Positions 47,951-59,032 of a stretch of DNA of 64,000 nt are shown piece by piece. The position numbers were made by a program, and so were the translations under genes. Position 1 is the stretch's first letter. Each line of letters begins with the position of its first letter. Below the pieces are notes generated by a model. It was not told where the DNA came from. It worked only from the letters and a program-made list of their open reading frames with translations, and made no database searches. The DNA is from Linnemannia hyalina (lineage: Eukaryota; Mortierellomycota; Mortierellomycetes; Mortierellales; Mortierellaceae): NCBI GenBank assembly GCA_019671135.1, contig JAHRHY010000012.1, forward strand, positions 496,001 to 560,000. The letters run 5' to 3'.

Positions 47951-49213
47951 TTTTTTTCCCCTACATGTTCCTTTGCTCCAGGTGGGGTGCAACAACACAC
48001 CGTCTTTGCATCTTGATAGCAGATGTGCCTCCAAATGGCTCTGTAATCAACCCCCTTAGTGCGGTTTATTTTATCCGTTGTGGACCTCTCATTTTGCCTC
48101 TCTCTCTCGATTGCATGACATGGCTGCCTGGGGTCATTTTGGAGGGAGGAGTGATGAATATGCAACGTGCATGAATTTTGAAAAACACATGTTCTATTCA
48201 CCCACTTCCCTCGGGGATTGTGTTGGGTTGCCATCCCGCCCAATGCCATTGGAACCACCCCAATTCATTTCCCTTTCTTTTGTTGCCACTCGAACATGGT
48301 CAATACACACCATGCATCAACTGATTTATTAGGGTTGGCCTTGGAGATGTTGCCCCTCTTTCGTAACCATAATAACCTCATCTTCTATTTTGCATCTCCT
48401 GCTCTTTTCATAATTCATAGAATTGGCAACACTTTGCTCTTCGTTCTTACCACGTTTTTCTCAATCCTATTGTTTATACTTGACTTGTTCTTTCTTGCCT
48501 TATTCCTCTCATATCTCAGTATTCTCGAATTGAATACCAGTTCACCAAGTGACAGGGGGGAGCGGTTGTAGGAATGAATGGGCATAATATTACAACACCC
48601 TCACTCAAGAGCGCGGCGTGAGTACGCTGTTTGTATGTGTTACGGAAACAATGAGCACTCTTTCGTTGTCGAGTGGATTTTGTCATTGCTACGATTTGTG
48701 TCCATGGCGCATACAAAAATACCAATTAGTGTTTCGAAGGAAGGGTCTGGTGATCTTTTTCTTGCTTTTTTGCACCCCATCTTTTTTCTAAACAGGACAA
48801 TTACAAGGTTCGAGCCCACAACCTAGATCTTCAGATCTTCATGAGAGCTGCTCAAATGGAATGCGGAGGATAGAGAATGTGGTTTTAAGAATAGATAGGC
48901 ATCGAGTCACACCCAAATGAAGCGAATGTGTTGTGCGATTCTATTAGCTAAGGGAAAAGGGCAAGGCAATTTTTTTTTACTCATTAAACCGCGCGTATTC
49001 TTACGACGAAGAAAGATCATGAAACAAACACAGATGAGATGGGATTGTCGTTGATACCTTTCTGGACATGACTCCTTCCAGGAGCACAGGTGGTCAAGAT
49101 GACGTTTCTAAGCCGAAGCTCGTAATTTTATGTTTTATTCAGAAAAAGGGGAAGGGGAAGAGTATGTACAAGGCACGAGAATACCTAGAATGGACTGAAA
49201 GACAGAAAGCTTC

Positions 49214-49804
49214 TTAGAAACCGACGAGGGCACCGACGAAACAAACAACACCGAGGAAGAGTGCGTTTACTGACGCAGAGAGACCAAAGGCAGAGTTTGG
49301 CTTGGTGGTGGGCGAAGGGGTGATGGCAGGATGAGCAGTCGATGTAGTGGTGGTAATTGCTTCAGAGGGAGTGGCTCCAGTAGCTCCAGAGGAAGTGGCT
49401 CCGCCGGTGCCGCTGCTAGTGGTGGCATTAGCGTTGGGATCCGCGCCAGTAGGGCGAGGTCCGACGTAGATGGTACCTGTTGCACCCTTGGCACAGTTGG
49501 CGCCAATGCCGTCCTTGTAATTGACGACGCCGGCGGTGGGGAAGACACGCGTGTAGGCCTGACCCTTGGTCTTGCGACCAGAGTTGAATCCTCCGGTGCT
49601 GTTGCAGGAGCGGGCTCCAGGGATGGTCTCGACAATGGCGTGATCGGCACCGTCGTTGTTGGGCCAGTTGACTGTGTCACCGGGAGCAATGTCGAGCTCT
49701 TGGGGCGAGAACAGACCATTGACGACGTTGACATCCCAGGACTTTGCAAGGACTGATGGTGCAATGAAGGCGACCAAGGCAAGAACGGTGGCACTGAAAC
49801 GCAT
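49214..49804 (-). CDS. phytocyanin/cupredoxin-like GPI-anchored surface protein
   Basis: Intronless frame of 196 residues. It has a signal peptide (MRFSATVLALVAFIAPSVLA), a cupredoxin-type domain (about 21-112), a Ser/Thr/Gly/Ala-rich stalk and a C-terminal hydrophobic tail (LFLGVVCFVGALVGF) after a small-residue stretch, as in GPI proteins. Domain landmarks are FSPQELDIAPGDTVNW, GADHAIVE with His 55, and NCAKGATGTIYVGP. Two Cys (67 and 104) fit the conserved phytocyanin disulfide. Of the usual copper ligands only His 55 seems kept: the expected Cys, His and axial Met/Gln positions read Asp 98, Asn 103 and Ala 108. It is therefore probably a copper-free cell-wall protein of the early-nodulin-like kind, though the alignment was made by eye. 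Confidence 0.82.
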   Translation of the reverse strand: MRFSATVLALVAFIAPSVLAKSWDVNVVNGLFSPQELDIAPGDTVNWPNNDGADHAIVETIPGARSCNSTGGFNSGRKTKGQAYTRVFPTAGVVNYKDGIGANCAKGATGTIYVGPRPTGADPNANATTSSGTGGATSSGATGATPSEAITTTTSTAHPAITPSPTTKPNSAFGLSASVNALFLGVVCFVGALVGF

Positions 49805-50730
49805 TTTGTTTTTGTGTTTGTGGAAAGTTGTGTTGACCGTAGGAGGTTGGGATTTGGGAGATGAGGAAAGCTGGACAGGTGGAAGAGAAAATTGAAGAGA
49901 AAAAGTGGGTTATGAAATATGACGGTTGCTTTTAAGCAAAAGTCAAGTCCTCTCTTCTTGTATTGCTGGCGAGTATGCATACGAAAATGGCCTGGAAGAA
50001 GCATTGGAGGAAGAAAAAAAGGTCTCTAGTCCGATTCCGACGTCTTGGAATGTTTACAGGGGGGATAACGAATGAAGAGTCAGTCAGCATCGATTTCTAT
50101 ATTCCAAGCAACACCAAACGCGCTTTCCCCGCTAGGTTGGCAGTGCAGAAGGAAAACAAAAAGGATTTATCTACAGGAGATGAGCACATCTGGGGGAAAT
50201 GACCGCAGTTCTGCAGGCACGTTGGTTGTATTCTAGTACTCTGGGGTAAAGACATATTAATGATTGAAGTATGAATTGGTGATAGCCTGTGAATACTATG
50301 AAGGACATGTATTAGCAGCTAGGGATATCATACTCAAGGTCGTTCTCCTAGTGGCAACGTGTTGTCTGATGCTGATGTGATAGTCGTTACGGCCTCACTT
50401 GCTGTCACTGCGCTCGAAGGCGCTTTGTAGCGACCAAGAGGCAGGCAGGTACTCGCTCGGCCTAGCGAAACGTTCCTAGCGAAGAACCTATCGTTAAGGG
50501 CTGCAAAAAGAGCTGGCACCATCTCTCCTTTTGTGCCGGCGTCCTCCCTGCTTGTTGTTCGCCGCAGCGCATGGTTTTAAATCCTTCCCTCTCCACACTT
50601 CTTTCACACTTACACTCGGCATTCCCTCTAACTCACTCCTCGTAACAACCATCACATTCGACTATTACCCCTCCTCACACCCACTGTCACCCTTTCATTC
50701 ATTCACATTCACACATAATAATAGTCAACG
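49805..50730. promoter_or_regulatory. divergent intergenic region between cupredoxin-like gene and DPH3
   Basis: 926 bp between divergent start codons. The last 170 bp before DPH3 are pyrimidine-rich on its sense strand. No gene seen. Confidence 0.45.
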
Positions 50731-51220
50731 ATGACATCCTTTTACGACGAGATTGAAATCGAGGCAAGTTCTCCATTCATCTCTGTTTGTTTACTTCTAG
50801 GACACAGACCACCTCCACAAGACACACACTCTCTCTCACAGAATGTACTCTACAGCGTTTGGCTTGGATTACAACCGAAACACTTTCCTTTGAAGTTCCT
50901 TTCCTTGTCCCCCTCCTCCCGATAGTCGCCTTGCCAAGATACACCTCACTAACCTACACTTATAATATACCTAAACAAAATAGGACTTTGAGTACGACGA
51001 GGACGAGGATATCTACTTTTACCCTTGTCCGTGCGGCGACCGGTTCCAGATCACCAAGGAGGAGCTTCAGGATGGCGAGGATATTGCTCGGTGCCCGAGC
51101 TGTTCGCTCTTGATCAGAGTCATCTACGACCCCGATGATTTTGCGGACGAGGACGACGAGGAGTCGACGTTTACGATGACTGCATTGGCTGAGGCCCTTC
51201 CTGAGCCTATTACTGCTTAA
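50731..51220 (+). CDS. DPH3: diphthamide biosynthesis protein 3 (CSL zinc finger)
   Basis: Small iron/zinc-binding protein that donates electrons to the Dph1-Dph2 enzyme in the first step of diphthamide formation on eEF2; in yeast it is also linked to Elongator (Kti11). Two exons, 50731-50763 and 50984-51220, give 89 residues: [11 protein letters not shown], then [21 protein letters not shown]. The four metal ligands are present in YPCPCGD and CPSCSL. The intron 50764-50983 begins with GC, in the context GAG|GCAAGT, not GT. The one nearby GT (GCAA|GTTCTC) would bring a stop codon directly after the junction. The joined N-terminus matches the family well, so this GC-AG intron seems genuine. 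The gene is followed 304 bp later by CTNNBL1 on the same strand. Confidence 0.95.
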
Positions 51221-51524
51221 ATGATCCATCTATCCATTGACAAACCCTTTAACCCCGAGTAATAAAAAGAAAGAAACCGCTCACGCTCCCTTTGCCCTGC
51301 CTGAAGCACATCTGATAACCCTTGTGTGTGTTTGGGCGTTCGTATTTTTTCTTTTCCCTTTGTTCAAAATGACAGCGTGACTGGTTTTTATTTCTAGTCG
51401 GTGGCTCAGCCACACCTTCGTTGCTTCGTTGCGCGATCAACTTGACCAGGAGTGCGGCTGGTTGCATGCAACACTCACCAAACAACCAAACAACACGCCC
51501 AGACGAGGAACAGGAACAGCCAGC
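51221..51524. promoter_or_regulatory. short intergenic region between DPH3 and CTNNBL1
   Basis: 304 bp holding the DPH3 3' end (AATAAA at 51261) and the CTNNBL1 promoter. No other feature seen. Confidence 0.5.
51261..51266 (+). terminator. polyadenylation signal candidate of DPH3
   Basis: AATAAA starts 41 bp after the DPH3 stop codon in sense orientation. Confidence 0.5.
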
Positions 51525-54196
51525 ATGGATATCGACAGCATCTTCAAGGTACAAAACAGGATTAGACTTACAACACACTGAAGGAAGAAGAAAACTCCTC
51601 ATTTCAACTCGCATTAGAGAAAACGCAATCAACAACATTAAGGTCATTTAACCATCTTTCGCTCACACTCCACCTCCCCCTTTTATTGTCTACCCTCTTA
51701 CCGGGACCAATAGGCACCAACGGCCCCAGCATCAAAAGGAGGTGTCAAACGCAAACTGGTATCACCCGACGAGCTCTACAGGAAGAACTCACGTCACGCC
51801 AGTTACGAGGAACTCACAGGACGGACTTTCGAAGTCGGTTCCCAGGGCGAGGGAAGCTCTTCCTCGGCCAAGCGGAGGGCTGTAACCATGGAGGAGGATG
51901 ATGAGGACGGTGCCAGAGATCGGTTTGAGGGAGTCGCGAATCCCGAGGAAGATGAAGATGATCGCTTCTTTGGCGATGGTCTGACAAGCGATCAGAAGGA
52001 TATTCTCGACTATGTCGATGAGATTGACCCTGAGGAGGTATGAACCATACTTGCCATCAGGATCTGCATTTTTTGTGGCCACTTTTGGAGGAGTCGTGAC
52101 AGGAGCAACGCCAGCAACCGGAATACTAACCGGCATATTTAATGCTCTTCATGACTTAGGAGCGCTTCGACTTGTCAGCGGTTCGAAAGATGATTCTCAA
52201 GTTTGAAAAGTCTATTAACAAGAACCAAGAGATGCGCGTCAAGTACCCTGACGATCCTACAAAGTAAGAGCAAGCAGAATGCCTTTGTTTTGATATTCGA
52301 TGACGACTACTTTCAACGAAGCCTCACACTGACTAATGATTTGCATCGCTTTTGCTTAGGTTCATGGAGTCAGAGGCAGACTTGGACGAGGAAATCAAGC
52401 GGATGATGGCCATGACACAGGCACCTCAGCATTACCCCGTTCTCGTAGAATTGAACACCATTTCCTCGATTCTCTCACTTCTGACACACGAGAACCCAGA
52501 TATTGCCATCGACGCCATTGAACTGTTGAAGGAGCTCACGGACGAAGAAGTGTTGAGCGTCGGGCTGGAAGAAGATCAGGAGGTTGCAGGAAGTGAAGGC
52601 GAGGCCGGCATGAAGGTCTTTGTCCATGGACTGATCGATCAAGGACTTTTGGATCTGCTGGTTCAGAACTTGGGCAGACTGGATGAGGAAGAAACCAATG
52701 ATCGTCAAGGAGTTTTCAACACATTGGCTGTCTTTGAAAACTTGACGTCGATTGAGGTTGCGTTGGCAGAGACGATTGTTTCTAAGAGCGGGTTGTTGCC
52801 CTGGATGATGAAGCGTCTCAAGGTCAAGGCGTTTGATTCCAACAAGCAATACTGCAGTGAGCTTTTGGCTATTCTTTTGCAGAGCAGTTCAGGTACGTCG
52901 TTTGCAGGACGCATTCTATATTAGCATTTGAAATGCATACGTTTTCAATTATCAGCTTCGCTCACAATCAATTTCTTTCTTTTATTCACAATTTCGTATT
53001 TACAGCAAACAGGAAAAGGCTGGGAGAATTGGGAGGTATTGACGACCTGTTGCAACTGTTGGCGGCGTACAAGCGCAAGGACCCCAAGGATGACGACGAG
53101 ATCGAAGTGTTGGAGAACCTGTTTGATGGATTGTGCTCGGCTCTCGCAGAGAAGGAGAACAAGCGCCTGTTCTTGGAGGGTGAAGGTATGGAGTTGATGG
53201 TAATCATGATCAAGGAGAAAAAGATGGCCCGTATTCGATCTGTCAAGGTCCTGAACTATGCCATGTCGACCAAGGCTGGAACTGCCAACTGCCTGCGCTT
53301 TGTTGAGATTATGGGTCTTAAAACCTTGTTCTCTATCTTTTCTCGAAACGTAAGTTTGTACCTTGTATGTTTTTGTCGTGAGATAGTGTGTTGGTCCATG
53401 CAAGGTGCTGTATTGACGCTAACTTTTTTCTTTTACATTATATCGGTTTTAGGGTATTGAAAAGCTGAAGAAGGCATACAAGTCATTCTCGGAGGTTGAG
53501 GAGGAAGAGCATTTGATCGGAATCATGGCGTCGCTTGTCAGGAATTTGCCTTTGGAATCGGGACACCGTCTCCGAGTTGTCCGGAAATTCGTCGAAGACG
53601 ACTATGCAAAGCTCGAACGCCTCGTGGATCTCCGCGAAGGATATGAGGCACGCCTCAAGGCACTGGACGAAAAAATTGAGCAAGAGAACAAAGAGCTCGA
53701 ACTGACCCAGGAGGAGATTGAAGAGGAGGAACCCACGAGGGCATTACAGCGTCTGGAGACAGGACTATATGTGATGCAGCAGATTGATCTCATTATTGCT
53801 CATCTGTGCGCCGAGAATTTGGATCTTGACGAGGCGGTTGAGAGGGGCGAGAAGGAGAGTGAGATGAAACTTAGGGTCAGGACGTTGTTGAACAGGAGGG
53901 GCCAGTCTTTGGATGATATCCGGGAGAATTTGAAGGGGTATTTGGATGGATTGGAGGTCAATACCGCGTTGGCAGAAGTTGCGAGGACAAAGTTGTTGGC
54001 ACAGTCTGGGTCTGGTACGGCGTCTGAGGTCATTCTGGCTGGTGCGAAGGGGAAGGGGAAGGCAAAGGAGGAAGAGGAGGGTGAGATTCGGAACAGTAGC
54101 AGCAATGTGGAGGAGCCAACGGAGGAGGAGGAGGCGGCGCTTGAGGCGCTTGAGGCCAAGGAGTCTGCTCAATACATGCTTTCCTTGCTCAACTAA
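51525..54196 (+). CDS. CTNNBL1: beta-catenin-like protein 1 (CTNNBL1), spliceosome-associated
   Basis: Six exons, 51525-51548, 51714-52037, 52160-52263, 52360-52892, 53006-53349 and 53453-54196, join in frame to 690 residues. CTNNBL1 is an armadillo-type protein tied to the Prp19/CDC5L complex in the nucleus. The first exon codes for only eight residues (MDIDSIFK). A basic, probably nuclear-import segment follows (KGGVKRKL, SAKRRAV). The conserved core includes FMESEADLDEEIKRM, LTHENPDIAIDAIELLKELTDEE, QGVFNTLAVFENL and LPLESGHRLRVVRKFVEDDY. The C-terminus is longer than in animals (human about 563 residues) owing to an acidic Glu-rich tail. Ends tail to tail with the second Stealth gene, with only 65 bp between the stop codons. 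Confidence 0.94.
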
Positions 54197-54197
54197 T

Positions 54198-54203
54198 AAT
54201 AAA
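54198..54203 (+). terminator. polyadenylation signal candidate of CTNNBL1
   Basis: AATAAA begins one base after the CTNNBL1 stop codon. This is closer than usual, and any transcript end downstream would enter the 3' end of the opposing Stealth gene. Confidence 0.35.
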
Positions 54204-54261
54204 CGAATTCATTGCTTTCTTGCGTATTACTTGGCTAAGATATAAAAACGATAGATGGCGT

Positions 54262-57200
54262 CTATTTATCTACGGTCACTTTCTCCCAAGGCGCAGAATC
54301 ACCATACCGATCCTCCAAAAACTCCGTTAACAACGCCCTAACCTCCGTCCCATTCCTCTCCTCAATAATCCCATCATTCAAACAAACAATATGCAGTTTC
54401 TTCTCATTCTCCTTGGCCTTATCCAGAAACGCCATATCCCCCTGCGCGTTCTCCAACTCGACAAGTGTCACAAAGAAGGAATCGGACTCCCCCATCACAA
54501 AGTTGTACCGGTAGAGGTCCCGCATGATGTGGAGGCGGGCTTTTGGGTGGTGGGAAAGGTGGGGGAGGATGGCAGAGATGCCGCGGGTATGGGGTGTGTA
54601 ATGGGTTTGGGATTGGGCCTTAAGGATTTTTTGGGCGAGGGTGTCTTTTGTGGAAAAAGTGCGGAAGAGGATGGTGTCGCGCTTTTCGGTGTTAGTGTTG
54701 GTTTCGGAGGTGGTGTCTGCGGTCACTGCGTTGTCTGCGTTATCCGCGTCATCGCTTCTGGTTTGTAGATCGCCATTCTCTGTGTTCTCTGTGTTCTGGG
54801 CCTTGTCAGTATTGGCGGTATCCTTGTTGTTGGCGGTCTCAGAGTTGTCGGCGTTCTCCTCAGAGTTCCCCGCTCCCTCTGTACTTTTGTTGTCAACAGC
54901 AGCGATAGGAGCAGGAAGCTTACGAGACACAAAGGGGACATACTCACCCCAATCACTCTCCTCTGCATCCCCGACCCGCTCCAGATAATACTCCATCCCC
55001 CGATCGCCATACGTCGCAATATGAAGCAAACAATCCCCACAATGGAACTCCTCAAACGCCATCCTCTTGAACACCTTCTCAACGTCCTTCTTCCCCAACG
55101 ACCCACGTCTCTCCAAGAACATCGGCCCCAGACAAAAGTCGACATCGAAAATACACGTCCTGTCAGCGGGCATGACAGAGAAATCAGTGTTGAGTTTCTG
55201 TAATGCCCTGGCTTCAGACCAGTTCTCGTGGTGAGTGGTCTTGGAGGTGTTGGCGTCTGGAATCAGGAAAGGAAACCCTTCCATGCCGGAAAAGACGCAT
55301 CGTGTCGCGGGTTGGTTCTGTGTATCGCCGTATCCGGTTTGTTCCAGCACTTGTCTGAAGCCGCTCAGAAACTGGGGTGTGTGATTGATTACTTGGCCTG
55401 TGCGCTCTCGACTGACACCACCACCGCTCGCGTTCCAGTCCTCGATCAGCGATAAGAGTGCCCACCGCTCCTCCCACTCCAAATCCCCGCTCGCATTGTT
55501 GTCGACCCTGTACCGCCAAAAAGACCGTAACTGTGTCTCACGGAGTCGCTCAATCGTGTGATGGGCCATCAGGAACATGGCCGACACCGTTTCGCCATCA
55601 TAGTCCGTTCGAAAGTGCGACTTCTCTGTCTGGAGAAAGGCCTCAGGCCAGAGGGACTCGATCTCTTTAAGAATAGAGCGACTGCCGACCTGGACAATGT
55701 GGTCGAGGATGGGTCGGGGATCCGAAACGTTTGGAGAGGATATAGTTTGTGAACTGGAGGTTGTCGAGATAACCGCGATCGAGGGGGTCGATGTTGCCAT
55801 AGTCGCGTGGGCGGGGGGCGATCACGATCGCGGGGGTCATTTGTAGGACGAGACCATAGTGGGGTGTCCAAAAGTCTGACTGCGCCAACTCCATGCTGAA
55901 GTACTCGTCGTCGTTCATATAGATAAACTGTATAGAGTAAAGATAACGTTCTTTAGTTCTTCACTCCAGATTCCGCTTGCATCAACTTTTCGTTCGCCTA
56001 ATCCAATACCTTACCACCTCACTCAAGTCAGAGATGGTAGAGCTGACTTTCGATCGCCACACTGCAGAACACCGGTAGGTTGTCCTTGTTCTTGAAGAAG
56101 GTCGAATGATGCGCTACGTCGATCTTATCCCGCGACGCCGAAGATCGATCCAACCAGGACGGCACTTGTCCAACCTCCTCACCTGGCCCAGTCTGTCTGA
56201 GAACAAGTGGTAGCGCTGGTGGCTCCTCGTCGGCCACAATACACTTGTCATCTTCCTCTATGCCCTTCTTCACAGCCACAGTCCTGTTGGCGCCATGCTT
56301 TCTCGCAAACTCCATCCACCGGTCGAAATCCTGACGAGCCCGTTTGAATAGCTGAGGCGCCTCCGCCTCTAGGTATTGGATCTGCCTCTCCCCTTCTCCT
56401 GCTTCTGCCGCTGCTCAGCCTGTCAAATCTCCCAAAGCCCCTCCTCAATCACATCCGCCGCCGAGATATGGATCTTTCGAATAACATCCTTCCCAAATTT
56501 GTAGGCCGACCGGACTGAATGCTTCAACTCGTCATTGTCCCGGAACCGTCCTACCATCCGACTCTCGACTTTCGCAGCATTGATCCGTCGTAGGATCGGT
56601 TCTTTGGCCTCGTAGATGTGCTTGCTGTATTGCCATTCTGGGTCGGATCCGTTCACCCAGGTGTAGACGATGTCTAAGATTGGAGGTCGTTTTTGGCGCT
56701 TCTGGTCCTGGTCTTGTTCACGTTCGCGTTGTTGTTCTGCTTGGTCGTCGTCGTCGTCTCTTTTGGCAGTACGTTCGACCTCGCTCTGTGTCTCTGTATC
56801 CGTGTTGGTAGTCGCACTGGGTTGTGGTGGTGGTGGCCAAAGCGTTGAAGGATGAATCGTCTTGCTGGTCAACCAATCCGGGATCCAGTCCGGCATGTCT
56901 AACAAGAACCTGATCTCGCCCGGGAAATACGACGGATCCTCCTCACCGTCATCCATCTCTTTCACCTGCACCACAACCTCCTCTGCGTCAGGTGCTATCC
57001 GAAGAGACTTTAAACCATCTCTCTGCTCAATGTCGTCGCCGTTACCGTCGCCTGATTCGTTGTGCAAACTACTGTCATCGTCTTGGAAAAGGATCCTGTT
57101 GGCAGCGTTCTCTTTAAACCGTGTCCACTGGTTATTGGTCCATGTCGTGACTGAAACCAAGTCCCTTCCTCGTCCTTCTGTCCACTGCTGCATCTGCTGG

Positions 57201-57308
57201 TTCAGCTGTTTCGTCGAAGATTGGGGTTCGTCGGTGTTGTTGCTGGTGTTGTTGCTCGTGGTGGTGAAAAATGGGAGGGATCTGGAGATAAGGAACTATT
57301 GGGCGATG
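54262..57308 (-). pseudogene. Stealth-domain (sugar-phosphotransferase) gene, copy B, frame interrupted
   Basis: Minus-strand gene of the Stealth family (GlcNAc-1-phosphotransferase and capsule-polymerase relatives). All conserved regions are recognisable: CR1 ILDIVYTWVNGSDPEW (about 56660), CR2 GRFRDNDELKHSVRSAYKF then VPSWLDRSSA...LPVFCSVAIESQ, CR3 FIYMNDDEYF (55927) with FWTPHYGLVLQM, and CR4 DLYRYNFVMGES (about 54520). An 87-nt intron (55928-56014) precedes CR3. The frame is broken in four places. There is a TGA at 56425-56423, a net one-base loss near 56384-56400, and a net one-base gain near 56030 (just before DLSEV). A second net gain lies near 55711-55725, between LSKRFG and PRPILDH. 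Each break lies within sequence that still aligns, so introns do not explain them. Long open parts suggest recent loss or assembly indels. The N-terminal start is not settled. Confidence 0.72.
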
Positions 57309-58079
57309 AAGAGTGCTGCAATGGTGGAAATACACACCCGCCTCGTGAACTAGAAAAGTGAGAAAAGGTGAAAAGAATAGAGAAAGGAGGAAGCAGAATG
57401 GAGGTATGTTACCGCGAGTGTGTTTTTTCGTCCATCTGAATGGATCAAAAAAAAGCTAGGGGGAGATCCATGCTTTTTACTTCCTCTTTTGCCAGGACAA
57501 CCACAAGAATAAGAAAAATAAAGGGTATTTCGCCCATCCCACATCGGCCTGTCTTCCCCTACCTGAACATTCCAAACCATACTACATTCTTTCCAAAAAG
57601 GATGCCACAGAGAGAAGGAAAGGAGAAAAGATTGTCTATCAGCAATCTGGAAGGCGTTCGCTGGATCGGTGGCATTCATTAGGCAAGGAATGTCATAGAA
57701 GGGGTGGGCGTGGAAAAAAAAATGCGTGAAGTTACCACCCCGTTTAGATCGTCGTCATCCCGCTTATCAAAGGTTGATCATGGCTTTGTTTTAAATCCAA
57801 ACTTCCGCCTTTGCAAGCGCCAGTTCAGTGTGTGTATCACCCGAGTTTCCAGTCCAACATGGGAGAGGGCAGGCATGAACTACAGGAGTCCACAGAGGAG
57901 AAAATTTATTCACAGGATGGATGTGTGCTCAGTCCATAAATAAAAAACGATAAGCAACTTCCTGTTGCTGAAAGGGTGCTGAGGAGGAGACATGATCGTC
58001 GCTACCAACCATATCCGAAACTAATAAAAAAACTTATCATTGACAGTGACAAAAAATATCACTCATTACGAATCTGAGG

Positions 58080-58310
58080 CTGGACGGGTTCACCACTTAT
58101 GAAAGCACTCCCTCTGATGGTACTTTTGATGGCGGGCGGCCAGACTGGCAATCACTCGCCCAGGTGGGTTGTGTCCCAATGCACCACCAATTTCTCGCCT
58201 GCATCGGTAAAGTGCTTATACGGCGGTATGGTTCGACGCTCATCGGCCACTAAGAGGTAGTGCTCGATTTCACCATCGGCTTAGTTACACCTCGAAAGTC
58301 CTACAAAAAG
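58080..58310 (-). pseudogene. short coding-like relic, unknown family
   Basis: On the minus strand, after an acceptor-like TTTTTGTAG, the sequence reads DFRGVTK, then after a frame change ADGEIEHYLLVADERRTIPP and HFTDAGEKLVVHWDTTHLG, then after another change RVIASLAARHQKYHQRECFH up to a stop. The parts look protein-like and lie end to end, but I cannot name a family. It could be a gene remnant or chance. Confidence 0.3.
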
Positions 58311-59032
58311 GTAGTAGTTAGCCATGTTTTTCTGACTCAACCATCCTAATTGCAAGAACAAATGTCATTGTTATATACGTTCGCTCGAGCAATATAGAGC
58401 GGGAGTTGTCAGGAGAGAATGAGGAGTGGAGTAAGCATAGTCGAGCATGCTTGAAGACGCGTTCCACATCTTTATTATATCTGCTTCCGCGACAAGCTGA
58501 TGTCTCTTGAACTAACTTCAACGGGCAAAGTTTTGTGGAGAAATACAATCAAGGCATTGGCTGACTGAATGACTTCATTTGTCCTTTTCTCCACCTCCAT
58601 GCTTTATGGCTCCAGGAGGTGGAGTTATAAAAATATCATGAGAGGACAACCATCTATGATTTTCCATTGTTGCCCAGCAGTGGATCAACAAGGCGTACCT
58701 TTGTCTGCCCACCTCGTAAAAAAAAGGAGCCTTTTCGATCTTAGGCAAAGAAGAGCATATTGGAATGGGTGTGTAATTGTAATACAGGCAAGGGGATGGG
58801 TCCCATGCTAGAGGATTTGTAAAATAGACGGAGGGAGGGCTTTGTCTACTGATGGAGAGACGTTAGTTCAAATCGGCATGGACGATCGTCAGTTTCCTAA
58901 GGCAGGTTTCTTTCCCTTTCAAATCATCACAAAACAAAAGAACAAAGGGTCCACAAACACGATTGCCAATGTTTCCTTGTTGTTCTGCGTTCAGAAGGAA
59001 GGCTCCAAAGAGTCCTTAGTTTCGCAAAAAGA

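Larger units (their letters stand above)
46310..49213. promoter_or_regulatory. long upstream region of large low-complexity gene
   Basis: 2.9 kb without a credible gene. It is purine-rich on the + strand up to about 47.4 kb, so the leader of the minus-strand gene is CT-rich; donor-like GTAAGT (near 46780) and GTATGT (near 47095) occur on the minus strand. It also holds (GTT)n at 47268-47285 and (CT)n at 47918-47950. From 48 to 49.2 kb nothing stands out. Confidence 0.45.

Noticed and set aside
48801..48830. GGTTCGAGCCC, resembling a tRNA B box
   Set aside because: No matching A box, no acceptor-stem pairing and no cloverleaf can be drawn within the proper distance.
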